Source of the DNA: Roseateles_B sp041905785
GTDB lineage: Bacteria > Pseudomonadota > Gammaproteobacteria > Burkholderiales > Burkholderiaceae_C
Assembly: GCA_041905785.1 (NCBI GenBank)
Contig: JAYRKJ010000002.1
Location: 267,918 to 331,917, forward strand
Reading direction: 5' to 3'
Length of the DNA stretch: 64,000 nt
Below the pieces are notes generated by a model. The model searched no databases. It saw only the letters and a list, made by a program, of their open reading frames with translations, and was not told the origin of the DNA. Positions 10,934-20,101 of this stretch are shown here, piece by piece (position 1 is the first letter of the stretch; each line of letters starts with the position of its first letter). The position numbers and the translations under genes are program-made.

Positions 10934-12099
10934 GCGGATGGGGTGCGGACTGGGTCGCTTGGCAGCAGCTGCAGGCAGACCCGCGTGCCGGGGCCGCCAT
11001 CACGGCGGCTGAGCTGCAGCAAGGCGCCTTCGCCAAAGTAGCCTTGCAGGCGTGCCCGGCTGTTTCCCAGCCCCAGGCCTTCCTGCCAGTCCTCGGCCAG
11101 GCCCACGCCGCTGTCCTCGATCAGCAGCTGCCAGCCGCCGCCGGGCTGCGGCGCCAGCTGGATGTGCAGCTCGGCGCCGTTGAGCGTGGGGGCAATGCCG
11201 TGCTCCAGGGCGTTCTCCACCAGGCTCAGCACGATGCCCGGCGGCAGGTTGGCGCTGGCGGCGCAGCCGGGCTCGATGTCCAGCCGGTAGGCCAGGCGTT
11301 CGCCCCAGCGGGCCTGCATCACGCCCAGGTAAGCCTGCACCAGCCGCAGCTCCTCTGCCAGGCTCACCTGCGGGCGCAGCATCAGCTCGGCCGAGCCTCG
11401 CAGAAAGCTGCTGAGCTGGCGCAGCAAGGGGCTGGCGCGCGAGTCGCCGGTGTCCACCCAGTGCTGGACGGCCGCCAGGGTGTTGAAGATGAAGTGCGGC
11501 TGGATCTGGGCCTGCAGCAGGCGCAGCCGCGCCTCGCTGGCCTCGCGCCGGGCCTGTTCCTGCTCGGCGCGGCTTTGCGCCAGCGCCAGCTCGCGGGCCA
11601 TGTGCTCGCGGCGCTGGCTGGCGGTGAGGATCACGACCAGCAGCAGCGCGAAGGCCAGCATCAGGGGCAGGGGCAGGCCGACTTTGGCGGCGGCGACAAG
11701 GCCGTCCAGTTGCTCGCGCCAGGGCAGTCCATGGTCCAGGGGGACCCGGCGCAACCCTTGCGTCATGCCCAGAGCCGCGGCCACCCCGCCCGCCAGCGCG
11801 CTCATGACGACGGCGGGGCGGCCCGAGAACCACAGCGGGCGCAGCCAGGCCAGTCCCATCAGGCCCAGGAAGCCCAAGGTGAAGCCGACCGAGGCCAGCA
11901 GCGCCAGCGGCAGGTTGCCGCTTTCCTTGTAGCTGCCTACGAACATGCCCAGGCCGCCGAAGAAGGCGCCTGTCACGGCACCCAGGATCTGCGAGTTGCG
12001 GCAGACGCCGTTTTCGTTGCGCAGGATGCGGCCCAGGGCCAGCGAGGCGTCGCTGCGCAGGGAGGCGTGCCAGGAGATTGCTTGAGTGTGGGTAGCCAT
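10930..12099 (-). CDS. LytS-type sensor histidine kinase (His_kinase family)
   Basis: 389 aa. Four hydrophobic segments lie between residues about 40 and 160 (for example AVTGAFFGGLGMFVGS, LALLASVGFTLGFLGLMGLA and LPLMLAFALLLVVIL). A coiled coil follows and then the His_kinase domain, with phospho-acceptor His in QIQPHFIFNTL. The HATPase motifs are SLVENALEHGI and LGLGNSRARL. This architecture always pairs with LytTR regulators, and the gene directly precedes one. The signal is not evident from sequence. Confidence 0.92.
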   Translation of the reverse strand: MATHTQAISWHASLRSDASLALGRILRNENGVCRNSQILGAVTGAFFGGLGMFVGSYKESGNLPLALLASVGFTLGFLGLMGLAWLRPLWFSGRPAVVMSALAGGVAAALGMTQGLRRVPLDHGLPWREQLDGLVAAAKVGLPLPLMLAFALLLVVILTASQRREHMARELALAQSRAEQEQARREASEARLRLLQAQIQPHFIFNTLAAVQHWVDTGDSRASPLLRQLSSFLRGSAELMLRPQVSLAEELRLVQAYLGVMQARWGERLAYRLDIEPGCAASANLPPGIVLSLVENALEHGIAPTLNGAELHIQLAPQPGGGWQLLIEDSGVGLAEDWQEGLGLGNSRARLQGYFGEGALLQLSRRDGGPGTRVCLQLLPSDPVRTPSA

Positions 12100-12200
12100 G
12101 GGCGGAGTATCTCTGCCGACGGCCCGGGGTCAGCGGTCGATGCGGCGAATGGCGGGCAGCGCCGGCGAATGGCGGCGGCATCGGCCCGAGCGGGAGGGCC

Positions 12201-12956
12201 TCAGCGCATCAGTGCGCCGCCCACGAAGACCTTCAGCTCGCCGGGCTGGAAGGCGACCCAGGGTTCGTCGCGCGTCAGGGGCTCAGTCGCGATGATGGCC
12301 GCGCGGTCCAGGGGCGAGGTGTGCTGGGAGAGATCCAGGCTCAGGTCTTCGTCCTGCAGGTGCACGCGGCCAAAGGGGTGCTGGCGCAGCAGGTAGTACA
12401 GCCGGGTCGAGCCATGGGCCCACAGCGCCTGGCCGTTGGAGAGCAGCATGTTGAAGGTGCCGTAGGCGTTGAGCCGCGGCATGAGCTCGGCCAGGGTCAG
12501 GCTGAGCTCCTGAACGCTGGGCACGGTGCAGTGCGCCTTGGCCAGCTCCTGCATCAGCCAGCAGAAGGCGCGCTCGCTGTCGGTGTCGCCCACCGGGCGA
12601 AAGGCGGCGTGAAGGGGTGGGTGGAAGTCCTGCAAGTTGCCGTTGTGGGCAAAAACCCAGTAGCGCCCCCAGAGCTCGCGCACGAAGGGGTGCGTGTTCT
12701 CCAGCAAGACCTGACCCTGCGTGGCCTTGCGGATATGGGCGATGACGTTGTCGCTCTGGATGGGGTAGTGCTTGATGAAGCCGGCCAGCGGTGAGACGCG
12801 CGCGCTGTGGTGGTCCACGAAATGGCGCAGGCCGCGGCCTTCGAAGAAGGCGATGCCGAAGCCGTCCTTGTGCTCCTGCGCCCGCGTGGCCAGGCCGGTG
12901 AAGCTGAACATCACGTCGGTCGGCACATTGCAGTTCATGCCCAGCAACTGGCACAT
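12201..12956 (-). CDS. Class II glutamine amidotransferase, YafJ type
   Basis: 251 aa starting MCQLLGMN; Cys2 becomes the N-terminal nucleophile after Met removal, as in Ntn-type glutaminases. Conserved features include RAQEHKDGFGIAFFEG, HIRKATQG, NTHPFVRELWG and the oxyanion motif FAHNGNL. It lacks a synthase domain, as in the YafJ family, so it may only remove ammonia from glutamine or act on gamma-glutamyl compounds. It is separated by 21 bp from the flavoprotein upstream, so they are likely co-transcribed. A copy of the GCAAGACCTGACCC word lies in it. Confidence 0.92.
   Translation of the reverse strand: MCQLLGMNCNVPTDVMFSFTGLATRAQEHKDGFGIAFFEGRGLRHFVDHHSARVSPLAGFIKHYPIQSDNVIAHIRKATQGQVLLENTHPFVRELWGRYWVFAHNGNLQDFHPPLHAAFRPVGDTDSERAFCWLMQELAKAHCTVPSVQELSLTLAELMPRLNAYGTFNMLLSNGQALWAHGSTRLYYLLRQHPFGRVHLQDEDLSLDLSQHTSPLDRAAIIATEPLTRDEPWVAFQPGELKVFVGGALMR
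12704..12717 (+). repeat. Dispersed word copy in the amidotransferase gene
   Basis: Exact copy, antisense to the gene (codes TQGQVLLEN). The 17-bp extension GCAAGACCTGACCCTGC is identical to the copies in thiL. Confidence 0.85.
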
Positions 12957-12977
12957 GGGAAGTCCTTGCTAGCTCGA

Positions 12978-14180
12978 CTACTCGAAGAACAGGCGGCTGA
13001 TGCCCCGCACGCTCACCAGATTGCCCGGGTTGCTGGTTTCGTTCAAGACCCCGCCCATGCGCTGCAGCAGGCGCGGGCTCTTGCCGGCGCGCCAGATCAA
13101 CAGGTCGGCCAGCCAGGGGGCGGCGTTGACCCTGTTGGCGCGCTCGTAGAGCTCGTACTTGGGCTGCAGGCGGCGCAGCCCGGCTTCGTACAGTTCGCGG
13201 GCGGCAGCGTCGTCGTCATGCGCCAGCAGGGCCTCGGCCGCCAGCAGGCCGGTCTCCATGGCCTTGCCGATGCCTTCGCCCGTGAACGAATAGGTGCTGC
13301 CAGCCGCCTCGCCGGTCACCAGCAGGCCGGGGCGGCTCCAGCGCGCGCCCTTCAGGGTGCAGCGCAGCGGCGCACCTTTGAGTTCGCCGAGCAGCCGGCC
13401 GTGGCGCATCAATTCGGCGGCCGGCTCGTAATGCTGACAGAAGGCGTCGAAGATGGCGCGCAGATTGACGTCCTTCTTGCGGCCCTTGCCGGCGAGGTCG
13501 CGGTGGCTGTCGGTCACGCCCACGCCGATATTGAACTGCCCGTCCGGCGCCGGGAAGATCCAGCCATAGCCGGGGCGGACGGCCTTGCACCACACCACCT
13601 CCATGGCCTTGATGCGGCCGACCATGGCCGGTGCGTGCACATAGCCGCGCAAGGCCACGCCGCTGGGGGTATGGCGTTCGCACATGCCGGCTGCGCTCAG
13701 GGCCTTGGGCACGGCGCCGGTGGCCAGGATGACCCAGCGCGCGCGGACTTCCACTTCCTGCTCACCCTGGCGCAGCACGGCGCCGCAGACGCGGCCTGCG
13801 CCATCTTCCAGCACCCGCTCGAAGCGCGCCTGCTCGAACTGCGTCCCCGCGGCCAAGGCATGGCGGGCGAGCATCTCGTCCAGGACCTGGCGCGGCAGCA
13901 CGGCCAGGCTGCCGGGCACGTCGACGCGGCCGCCCCGCGGCCCGATGCACCCCACGTGAGCGATCCGCTCGGCCCGGGCCATGACGGCTTCCAGCATGCC
14001 CAGGCGCTGCAGGGCCTGGTGGGCGTCGGGGATCAGACCGTCGCCGCAGGTCTTGTCGCGTCCCAGCGGGTGCTGGTCCACCAGCAGGACGTCCCGCCCG
14101 GCCTGGGCCAGCCAGCGGGCGCAGGCGCTGCCGGCCGGGCCGGCGCCGATGATGAGGGTGTCCGCCAAAAGATGATTCAT
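12978..14180 (-). CDS. FAD-dependent oxidoreductase, geranylgeranyl-reductase family
   Basis: 400 aa. An N-terminal Rossmann FAD-binding motif (IIGAGPAGSACA, about residues 9-20) is followed by DQHPLGRDKTCGDGLIP, the family signature after the second strand. The ATG motif is WVILATGAVPK, and a C-terminal FAD-pyrophosphate motif LLVTGEAAGSTYSFTGEGIG is present. Relatives reduce isoprenoid double bonds or hydroxylate quinone-like rings. The substrate is unclear because no isoprenoid gene is adjacent. Confidence 0.87.
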   Translation of the reverse strand: MNHLLADTLIIGAGPAGSACARWLAQAGRDVLLVDQHPLGRDKTCGDGLIPDAHQALQRLGMLEAVMARAERIAHVGCIGPRGGRVDVPGSLAVLPRQVLDEMLARHALAAGTQFEQARFERVLEDGAGRVCGAVLRQGEQEVEVRARWVILATGAVPKALSAAGMCERHTPSGVALRGYVHAPAMVGRIKAMEVVWCKAVRPGYGWIFPAPDGQFNIGVGVTDSHRDLAGKGRKKDVNLRAIFDAFCQHYEPAAELMRHGRLLGELKGAPLRCTLKGARWSRPGLLVTGEAAGSTYSFTGEGIGKAMETGLLAAEALLAHDDDAAARELYEAGLRRLQPKYELYERANRVNAAPWLADLLIWRAGKSPRLLQRMGGVLNETSNPGNLVSVRGISRLFFE

Positions 14181-14743
14181 TCAGGATGCCTTGCGGCGCG
14201 CAAGGCCCGCGTCTTGCGTCGCTGCGGCGATCGATTCGTCGACTGGATGGCCATGCTCGGCTGTGCGCACCTGATTCTGTCCATCTGAATTCCGTCGTAT
14301 GCAAGCTGGTAGACAAGGATGGCGAAGAATTCTATGGGGCGCTGGCGGTGGCCAGATCGGATCTGACCTAGGCAGCCGGCGATGCCGACAGCAGAGCTGA
14401 GCGCATTTCGCCCGACAGAGGAGCATCGCCCGGGTCGAATGGTGGGTTGTTGCTTCAATGAAACAGATGAAACGAACCAGGGCCGACCCGCACCGCCTCT
14501 GGTCGCCCATGCTTTTCGCCTGATTTGCGGGGCGCCGGTCGACACGGGTGTCCATTGGGCATGGCTGCCATGGGTCGCTCATGTCGTCAATGCATGAATT
14601 GCACTAGCGTCCTGGGACTGGATCTCATAGAGGATGCTGCGCTGACTCAATCTATTGGACTGCTGTGATGGCGGTATTTGAATTCCGCGCACGGCTCGCT
14701 TTTACAAGAGGCGATCGGGTCAGTACTGATTCCAGGAGAATTT
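14181..14743. other. Intergenic region upstream of the TonB receptor
   Basis: A 563-bp gap, visibly lower in GC than the flanks, without a convincing gene. A short hairpin (CTTGCG/CGCAAG, 14190-14204) lies just upstream of the flavoprotein start. A good ribosome binding site (AGGAGA, 14734-14739) lies 4 bp before the receptor ATG at 14744. No clear promoter or Fur-like box was found by eye. Short open frames on both strands have no usual codon bias and were left out. Confidence 0.5.
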
Positions 14744-17722
14744 ATGAAACGAGCAAATAGGCAGACTTCGTCCCGTACCAGTGTCCGGCGTACCGCGCTG
14801 GCCTTGGCTGCGGGCGCCCTGTTGGCGTCTGCGCAGGTTTACGCTCAGCAGAGCACCGGTTCCATCAGCGGCCAAGGCAAGGCTGGCGACGTGGTGACGG
14901 TGGTCAGCAAGAGCATCGGTATCAGCCGCCAGGTGGTGGTCGACAAGAACGGCAGCTTCGGCGCGACCCAGCTGCCGGCCGGCGAATACGTGGTGACCAT
15001 CAAGCGCGCGGACGGCAGCACGAGCTCGCAGACCGTCTACGTGCAGCCCGGCCAGGGCGCTGCTGCCAACTTCAACCAGCTCGAGCAGGTGGTGGTGACG
15101 GGTTCGGCCGTGAAGGTCATCGACGTGAAGTCGGTGGAATCGGCCACCCTGCTGTCCAAGGCTGAACTGGACCGCATTCCCGTGGCTCGCAACACCACCG
15201 CCATCGCACTGCTGGCTCCGGGCGCAACGCTGGGCGACGGCCGTATCGGCTCGACCAGCACCCGTTCCGGCAACGTGGCTTCGCTGGGTGGCGCGTCTCC
15301 TGCTGAGAACGCCTACTACATCAACGGCTTCAACGTGACCAACATCGTGAACGGCATCGCGTTCAACTCGGTCCCGTTCGAAGGCATCGGCAACCAGCAG
15401 GTCAAGACCGGTGGCTACAGCGCTGAGTACGGTCGTTCGCTGGGTGGCGTGATTTCGGTCACCACCAAGCGCGGTACCGACGAATGGCACGGTGGCGCCA
15501 ACATCACCCTGGAGCCGCGTTCGCTCTCCGGCAAGTCGGTGTACTCCAAGAAGGACGATCCCAACAGCACCAGCCCCAACGACTGGTACCTGGCCAAGCG
15601 CCCGGGCGGCTCTGACAAGACCCAGGTGAACGTGTGGGCCGGCGGCCCGCTGATCAAGGACACGCTGTACGGCTTCGCCCTGGTCCAAGGTTCCAGCGAG
15701 AAGTCGAACGGCTACGGCTTCGACCAGCAGACCGAGCTGAAGAACAGCACGCCGCAGTACCTGGTGAAGCTGGACTGGAACGTGAACAAGAGCAACCTGC
15801 TGGAGCTCACCGCGTTCAATGACAAGTCGACCGACGAGCTGACGACCTGGAACTCGCCGAAGCCCTACGAGACCGAGCGCAGCGAGAACCTGGGCACCGA
15901 CAAGTTCACCACTGGTGGCGATACGACCATCCTGAAGTGGACCAGCTGGGTGACGGACGACCTGACCCTGTCCGCCCTGTATGGCGTGGGCAAGTACAAC
16001 CGCAAGTCGGTCGTGCCCTCTGCCGACTGCAACTACGTGAGCGACCGCCGCGTGAGCCCGGCCAAGTCCTATGGTTGCGCCACGGCGACGAGCATCACCG
16101 ACCCGCGAGCCAACGACAAGCGCGTGGCCTATCGTCTCGACCTGGAATACGTGCTGAACGCCAAGCACACCATCCGCGCCGGTCTGGACAGCGAAGTCTA
16201 TGACACCGTCGACGGCACGGTCGCTCCCGGCCCGAACGCCACCCGCTTCCTCATCAAGGAGGTGGGTGCAGGCAAGGCACTGGCCAATGGCTACGTGAAC
16301 AACACGGGCGCCACTCAGGCCTACGTCGAGGCTCGCCGCTTCGAGAACGGGGGTACCTTCAAGACGGAAAACTCCGCCTGGTACGTCGAGGACAACTACC
16401 AGGTTACCAAGAACCTGCTGCTGAACCTGGGCCTGCGCAACGAAGCGTTCACGAACAAGAACGGCAACGGCATCCCCTTCATCGAAGTCAAGAACACCCT
16501 GGCACCGCGTCTGGGCGCGAGCTGGGATGCCAAGGGCGACGGCGACCTGAAGCTGTACGGCAACTACGGCCGCTACTACATCCCGGTGTACGCCAACACA
16601 AACGTTCGCCTGTCGGGCAAGCAGACCGATTACACGGACTACTACGCCTTCAATGAGACCTTCAGCAGCGACAAGTTCCAGCTGCCGGTCCTCGGCGCGA
16701 AGTTGGGGAACCGCAAGGTCAACTCCGACGGCTCCACGCCGGATCCGCGCACCATCGTCGATCCCAACATCAAGCCGATGTACCAGGACGAGTTCATCCT
16801 GGGTTTCCAGAAGGCGCTGACGAATCGCTGGACCGCTGGCGTGAAGTACACGCACCGTGCGCTGAAGAACAGCATGGATGACCTCTGCTCGGGCGCCAAG
16901 CCGGCAGAGTGGGCCGCGGCCAATGGCTACAGCGCCGCCGAAGCCCAGCGCATCGGCGACACCATCGAGCACTGCTTCCTGGGCAACCCGGGGCGCGACC
17001 TGACCGTCAACGTGGACGTCAAGGGAGACGGCAAGCTGGTGCCGGTGACCATCCCGAACGCGGCTCTGGGCTTCCCGGAAAAGCCGAAGCGTACCTATGA
17101 TGCGCTGGAGTTCATGGTCGAGCGTGCCTGGGACAAGCAGTGGAGCTTCCAAGGCTCCTACGTGCTGGCCTACAGCAAGGGCAACACCGAAGGCTATGTG
17201 AAGTCGGACATCGGCCAGGACGACGCCGGTATCAGCCAGGACTGGGACTACCCCAGCCTGATGACGGGCGCCAACGGCTACCTGCCGAATGACCGCCGTC
17301 ACACCTTCAAGCTGTGGGGTTCTTACGCCGCGACCGACGAATGGCGCCTGGGTGCCAACCTGACGCTGCAGAGCGGTCGTCCCAAGAACTGCTTCGGTTA
17401 CCCGGTGGATCCGGACGATCCTGCCAACAACTACGGCTCGTCGTCGTTTACCTGCAATGGAAAGCCGACTCCCCGTGGCTCGCAAGGTCGCCTGGGCTGG
17501 TTCAAGGAACTCAACCTGCAAGCCACCTACACGCCGCGTTACCTGAAGGGCGCCACCTTCTCGGTGGACCTGCTGAACGTGTTTGACACCCGGACCGTCC
17601 GCGCTATCGAAGAGCAGGCTGAGCAGGCTTCGGGCACCTGGGCTCCCTCCTACGGCCGTCCGATCGCCGACAGCATCCAGCGTGGCCGCCGCGTGCGCCT
17701 GCTGGCTCAGTACGAGTTCTGA
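14744..17722 (+). CDS. TonB-dependent outer-membrane receptor with carboxypeptidase-regulatory-like N-terminus
   Basis: About 992 aa with a signal peptide ending QVYAQ (near residue 34). It then has a short Ig-like/CarboxypepD_reg domain (about 38-105: GSISGQGKAGDVVTVVSKS, then LPAGEYVVTIKRADG), a plug domain (about 110-240; NAYYINGFNVTNI, GGYSAEYGRSLGGVISVTTK) and a 22-strand-type barrel ending in the terminal aromatic RLLAQYEF. Layout matches OmpA-related TonB receptors of the Oar type, which import oligosaccharides or other large ligands. The ligand is not predictable; the context is neutral. The start was chosen by the strong RBS; the longer frame from 14678 lacks one. Confidence 0.92.
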   Translation: MKRANRQTSSRTSVRRTALALAAGALLASAQVYAQQSTGSISGQGKAGDVVTVVSKSIGISRQVVVDKNGSFGATQLPAGEYVVTIKRADGSTSSQTVYVQPGQGAAANFNQLEQVVVTGSAVKVIDVKSVESATLLSKAELDRIPVARNTTAIALLAPGATLGDGRIGSTSTRSGNVASLGGASPAENAYYINGFNVTNIVNGIAFNSVPFEGIGNQQVKTGGYSAEYGRSLGGVISVTTKRGTDEWHGGANITLEPRSLSGKSVYSKKDDPNSTSPNDWYLAKRPGGSDKTQVNVWAGGPLIKDTLYGFALVQGSSEKSNGYGFDQQTELKNSTPQYLVKLDWNVNKSNLLELTAFNDKSTDELTTWNSPKPYETERSENLGTDKFTTGGDTTILKWTSWVTDDLTLSALYGVGKYNRKSVVPSADCNYVSDRRVSPAKSYGCATATSITDPRANDKRVAYRLDLEYVLNAKHTIRAGLDSEVYDTVDGTVAPGPNATRFLIKEVGAGKALANGYVNNTGATQAYVEARRFENGGTFKTENSAWYVEDNYQVTKNLLLNLGLRNEAFTNKNGNGIPFIEVKNTLAPRLGASWDAKGDGDLKLYGNYGRYYIPVYANTNVRLSGKQTDYTDYYAFNETFSSDKFQLPVLGAKLGNRKVNSDGSTPDPRTIVDPNIKPMYQDEFILGFQKALTNRWTAGVKYTHRALKNSMDDLCSGAKPAEWAAANGYSAAEAQRIGDTIEHCFLGNPGRDLTVNVDVKGDGKLVPVTIPNAALGFPEKPKRTYDALEFMVERAWDKQWSFQGSYVLAYSKGNTEGYVKSDIGQDDAGISQDWDYPSLMTGANGYLPNDRRHTFKLWGSYAATDEWRLGANLTLQSGRPKNCFGYPVDPDDPANNYGSSSFTCNGKPTPRGSQGRLGWFKELNLQATYTPRYLKGATFSVDLLNVFDTRTVRAIEEQAEQASGTWAPSYGRPIADSIQRGRRVRLLAQYEF

Positions 17723-17734
17723 TGAGCTGATGAT

Positions 17735-17762
17735 GGCGCCCCCGGGGTGATCCGGGGGCGCC
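17735..17762 (+). terminator. Perfect GC hairpin after the TonB receptor
   Basis: An 11-bp perfect stem GGCGCCCCCGG/CCGGGGGCGCC with loop GGTGAT, 12 bp after the receptor stop. No T-run follows, so it is an RNA-stabilising or weak termination structure. Confidence 0.6.
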
Positions 17763-17771
17763 AGATAAACC

Positions 17772-17812
17772 AAACCCGACCCCGGGCTCACGCCCTGGGT
17801 CGGGTTTTTCTT
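17772..17812 (+). terminator. Rho-independent terminator, probably bidirectional
   Basis: The stem AAACCCGACCC (17772-17782) pairs with GGGTCGGGTTT (17797-17807), and the plus strand continues TTTTC-type Ts. It lies between the receptor stop (17722) and the glcB stop (17883, minus strand), so it can serve both convergent genes. Confidence 0.85.
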
Positions 17813-17882
17813 TGCCGGTGGCTTGCTGGGCGGGTCGCAGGGGCGAAAGACTGCGACGGCAGCCCCGGCCCCTGCCTGAGCG

Positions 17883-20072
17883 TCAGCCCGCCTGCTTGAC
17901 CCGCAACCGCCACGCATGCAGCAGCGGCTCGGTATACCCGCTGGGCTGCTCCTTGCCCTTGAACACCAGGTCCAGCGCGGCCTGGAAGGCCGGGCCTTGC
18001 GGGTTGGCCGCCAGCGGCCTGTAGGCGGGGTCGCCGGCATTCTGCTGGTCCACGACCGTGGCCATGCGGGCAAAGGTCTCGCGCACCTGGGCCTCGCCCA
18101 CGACGCCGTGGTGCAGCCAGTTGGCGATGTGCTGGCTGGAGATGCGCAGCGTGGCGCGGTCCTCCATCAGGCCGATGTTGTGGATGTCCGGCACCTTGGA
18201 GCAGCCCACGCCCTGGTCGACCCAGCGCACCACGTAGCCCAGGATGCCCTGCACGTTGTTGTCCAGCTCCTGCTGGCGCTCGGCGGCGCTCCAGCTCGGG
18301 CTGGCGGCCACGGGGATGGTGAGCAGCTTCTCCAGGATGCCGGCGCGCTCGGCGGCTTCGTCGGTCTTCTCCAGCGTCTGCTGCACCGCGGCCACGCTCA
18401 CCTGGTGGTAGTGCAGGGCGTGCAAGGTGGCGGCCGTGGGGCTGGGCACCCAGGCGGTGTTGGCGCCGGCCTTGGGGTGGGCGATCTTCTGCTCCAGCAT
18501 GGCGGCCATCAGGTCCGGCATGGCCCACATGCCCTTGCCGATCTGGGCGCGGCCACGCAGGCCGCAGGCCAGGCCCACCAGCACATTGCTGCGCTCATAG
18601 GCCTGGATCCAGGCGCTCGTCTTCATGTCGCCCTTGCGCAGCATGGGGCCGGCCAGCATGGCGGTGTGCATCTCGTCGCCGGTGCGGTCCAGGAAGCCGG
18701 TGTTGATGAAGGCCACGCGGCTGGCGGCGGCGGCGATGCAGGCCTTGAGGTTGACCGAGGTGCGGCGCTCCTCGTCCATGATGCCCAGCTTGACGGTGCT
18801 GTCGGGCAGGCCCAGCAGCTGCTCGACGCGGCCGAAGAGTTCGTTGGCAAAGCCGACCTCCGCCGGGCCGTGCATCTTGGGCTTGACGATGTAGATGGAG
18901 CCGCGGCGCGAGTTGCGCAGGCCGCTGCCGGAGAGCTGCTTCAGGTCATGCAGGGCGATGGCGGTGGTGATGACCGCGTCCATGATGCCTTCGGGGATCT
19001 CCTTGCCGCCGTCCCAGAGGATGGCCGGGTTGGTCATCAGGTGGCCCACATTGCGCACGAACATCAGCGAGCGGCCATGCAGCACCAGCTCGCCGCCCGT
19101 GGGCGCGGTGTAGCGGCGGTCGGCGTTGAGGCGGCGCACGAAGGTCTTGCCGCCCTTGGCGACTTCCTCGGTCAACGTGCCGCGCTGGATGCCCAGCCAG
19201 TTGCGGTAGGCCAGCAGCTTGTCCTCGGCGTCCACGGCGGCCACCGAGTCCTCCAGGTCCAGGATGGTGGACAGGGCGGCTTCCATCACCACGTCGGCGA
19301 TGCCGGCGGCATCGGTCTTGCCGATGGCGGTGCTGCGGTCGATCTGGATGTCCAGGTGCAGGCCATGGTGGACCAGCAGCACGCTGCTCGGGGCCGCGGC
19401 CTCGCCCTGGTAGCCGGCGAACTGCGCGGCGTCCTGCAGGCCGGTGCTGCTGCCGTTGGAGAGGCTCACCACCAGGCGGCCGTTCTCGACGCGGTAGCCG
19501 CTGGCGTCGCGGTGCGAGGCGCCGGCCAGCGGGGCGGCCTGGTCCAGCACCTGGCGGGCGAAGGCGATGACCCGCGCGCCGCGCACCGGGTTGTAGGCGC
19601 CGACGCGCTCGGCGCCGTCGGTCTCGGAGATGGCGTCCGTGCCATAGAGCGCGTCATAGAGCGAGCCCCAGCGGGCGTTGGCGGCGTTCAGCGCATAGCG
19701 GGCGTTTAGGATGGGCACGACCAGCTGCGGGCCGGCCTGGGTGGCCAGCTCGGCGTCCACGTTGGCGGTCGTGGCCTGCACATGCTCGGGCACGGGCACC
19801 AGGTAGCCGACCTGCTTCAGAAAGGCCTGGTAGGCCGGCATGTCGGTGATGGGGCCGGGATGGGCGCGGTGCCAGGCATCCATCTCGGCCTGGAGGCGGT
19901 CGCGCTCGGCCAGCAGGGCGGCGTTCTTCGGGGCCAGTTCGTGGACGATGGCGTCGAAGCCGGCCCAGAAGGTCTCGCGGTCCACGCCGGTGCCGGGCAG
20001 GACCTCCTGGTCGATGAAGGCCGCCAGGCGGCTGTCGACCTGCAGGCGGTGGATGGAAGTGCGTGCGTTCAT
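17883..20072 (-). CDS. glcB: Malate synthase G
   Basis: 729 aa, the expected length for the monomeric G isoform. It condenses glyoxylate with acetyl-CoA to give malate. Family stretches are visible: EDSVAAVDAEDKLLAYRNWLG, SLMFVRNVGHLMTNPA, SRRGSIYIVKPKMHGPAEV and DRTGDEMHTAMLAGP (metal and substrate loop). It ends in LLHAWRLRVKQAG. It sits 29 bp downstream of a haloacid dehalogenase gene on the same strand, and a LysR gene is divergent from that pair, suggesting joint control of glyoxylate/glycolate use. Shares a terminator with the TonB receptor. Confidence 0.97.
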   Translation of the reverse strand: MNARTSIHRLQVDSRLAAFIDQEVLPGTGVDRETFWAGFDAIVHELAPKNAALLAERDRLQAEMDAWHRAHPGPITDMPAYQAFLKQVGYLVPVPEHVQATTANVDAELATQAGPQLVVPILNARYALNAANARWGSLYDALYGTDAISETDGAERVGAYNPVRGARVIAFARQVLDQAAPLAGASHRDASGYRVENGRLVVSLSNGSSTGLQDAAQFAGYQGEAAAPSSVLLVHHGLHLDIQIDRSTAIGKTDAAGIADVVMEAALSTILDLEDSVAAVDAEDKLLAYRNWLGIQRGTLTEEVAKGGKTFVRRLNADRRYTAPTGGELVLHGRSLMFVRNVGHLMTNPAILWDGGKEIPEGIMDAVITTAIALHDLKQLSGSGLRNSRRGSIYIVKPKMHGPAEVGFANELFGRVEQLLGLPDSTVKLGIMDEERRTSVNLKACIAAAASRVAFINTGFLDRTGDEMHTAMLAGPMLRKGDMKTSAWIQAYERSNVLVGLACGLRGRAQIGKGMWAMPDLMAAMLEQKIAHPKAGANTAWVPSPTAATLHALHYHQVSVAAVQQTLEKTDEAAERAGILEKLLTIPVAASPSWSAAERQQELDNNVQGILGYVVRWVDQGVGCSKVPDIHNIGLMEDRATLRISSQHIANWLHHGVVGEAQVRETFARMATVVDQQNAGDPAYRPLAANPQGPAFQAALDLVFKGKEQPSGYTEPLLHAWRLRVKQAG

Positions 20073-20101
20073 GGAATCCTCGTGAAGGCAAAGGAGTGAG
20101 A

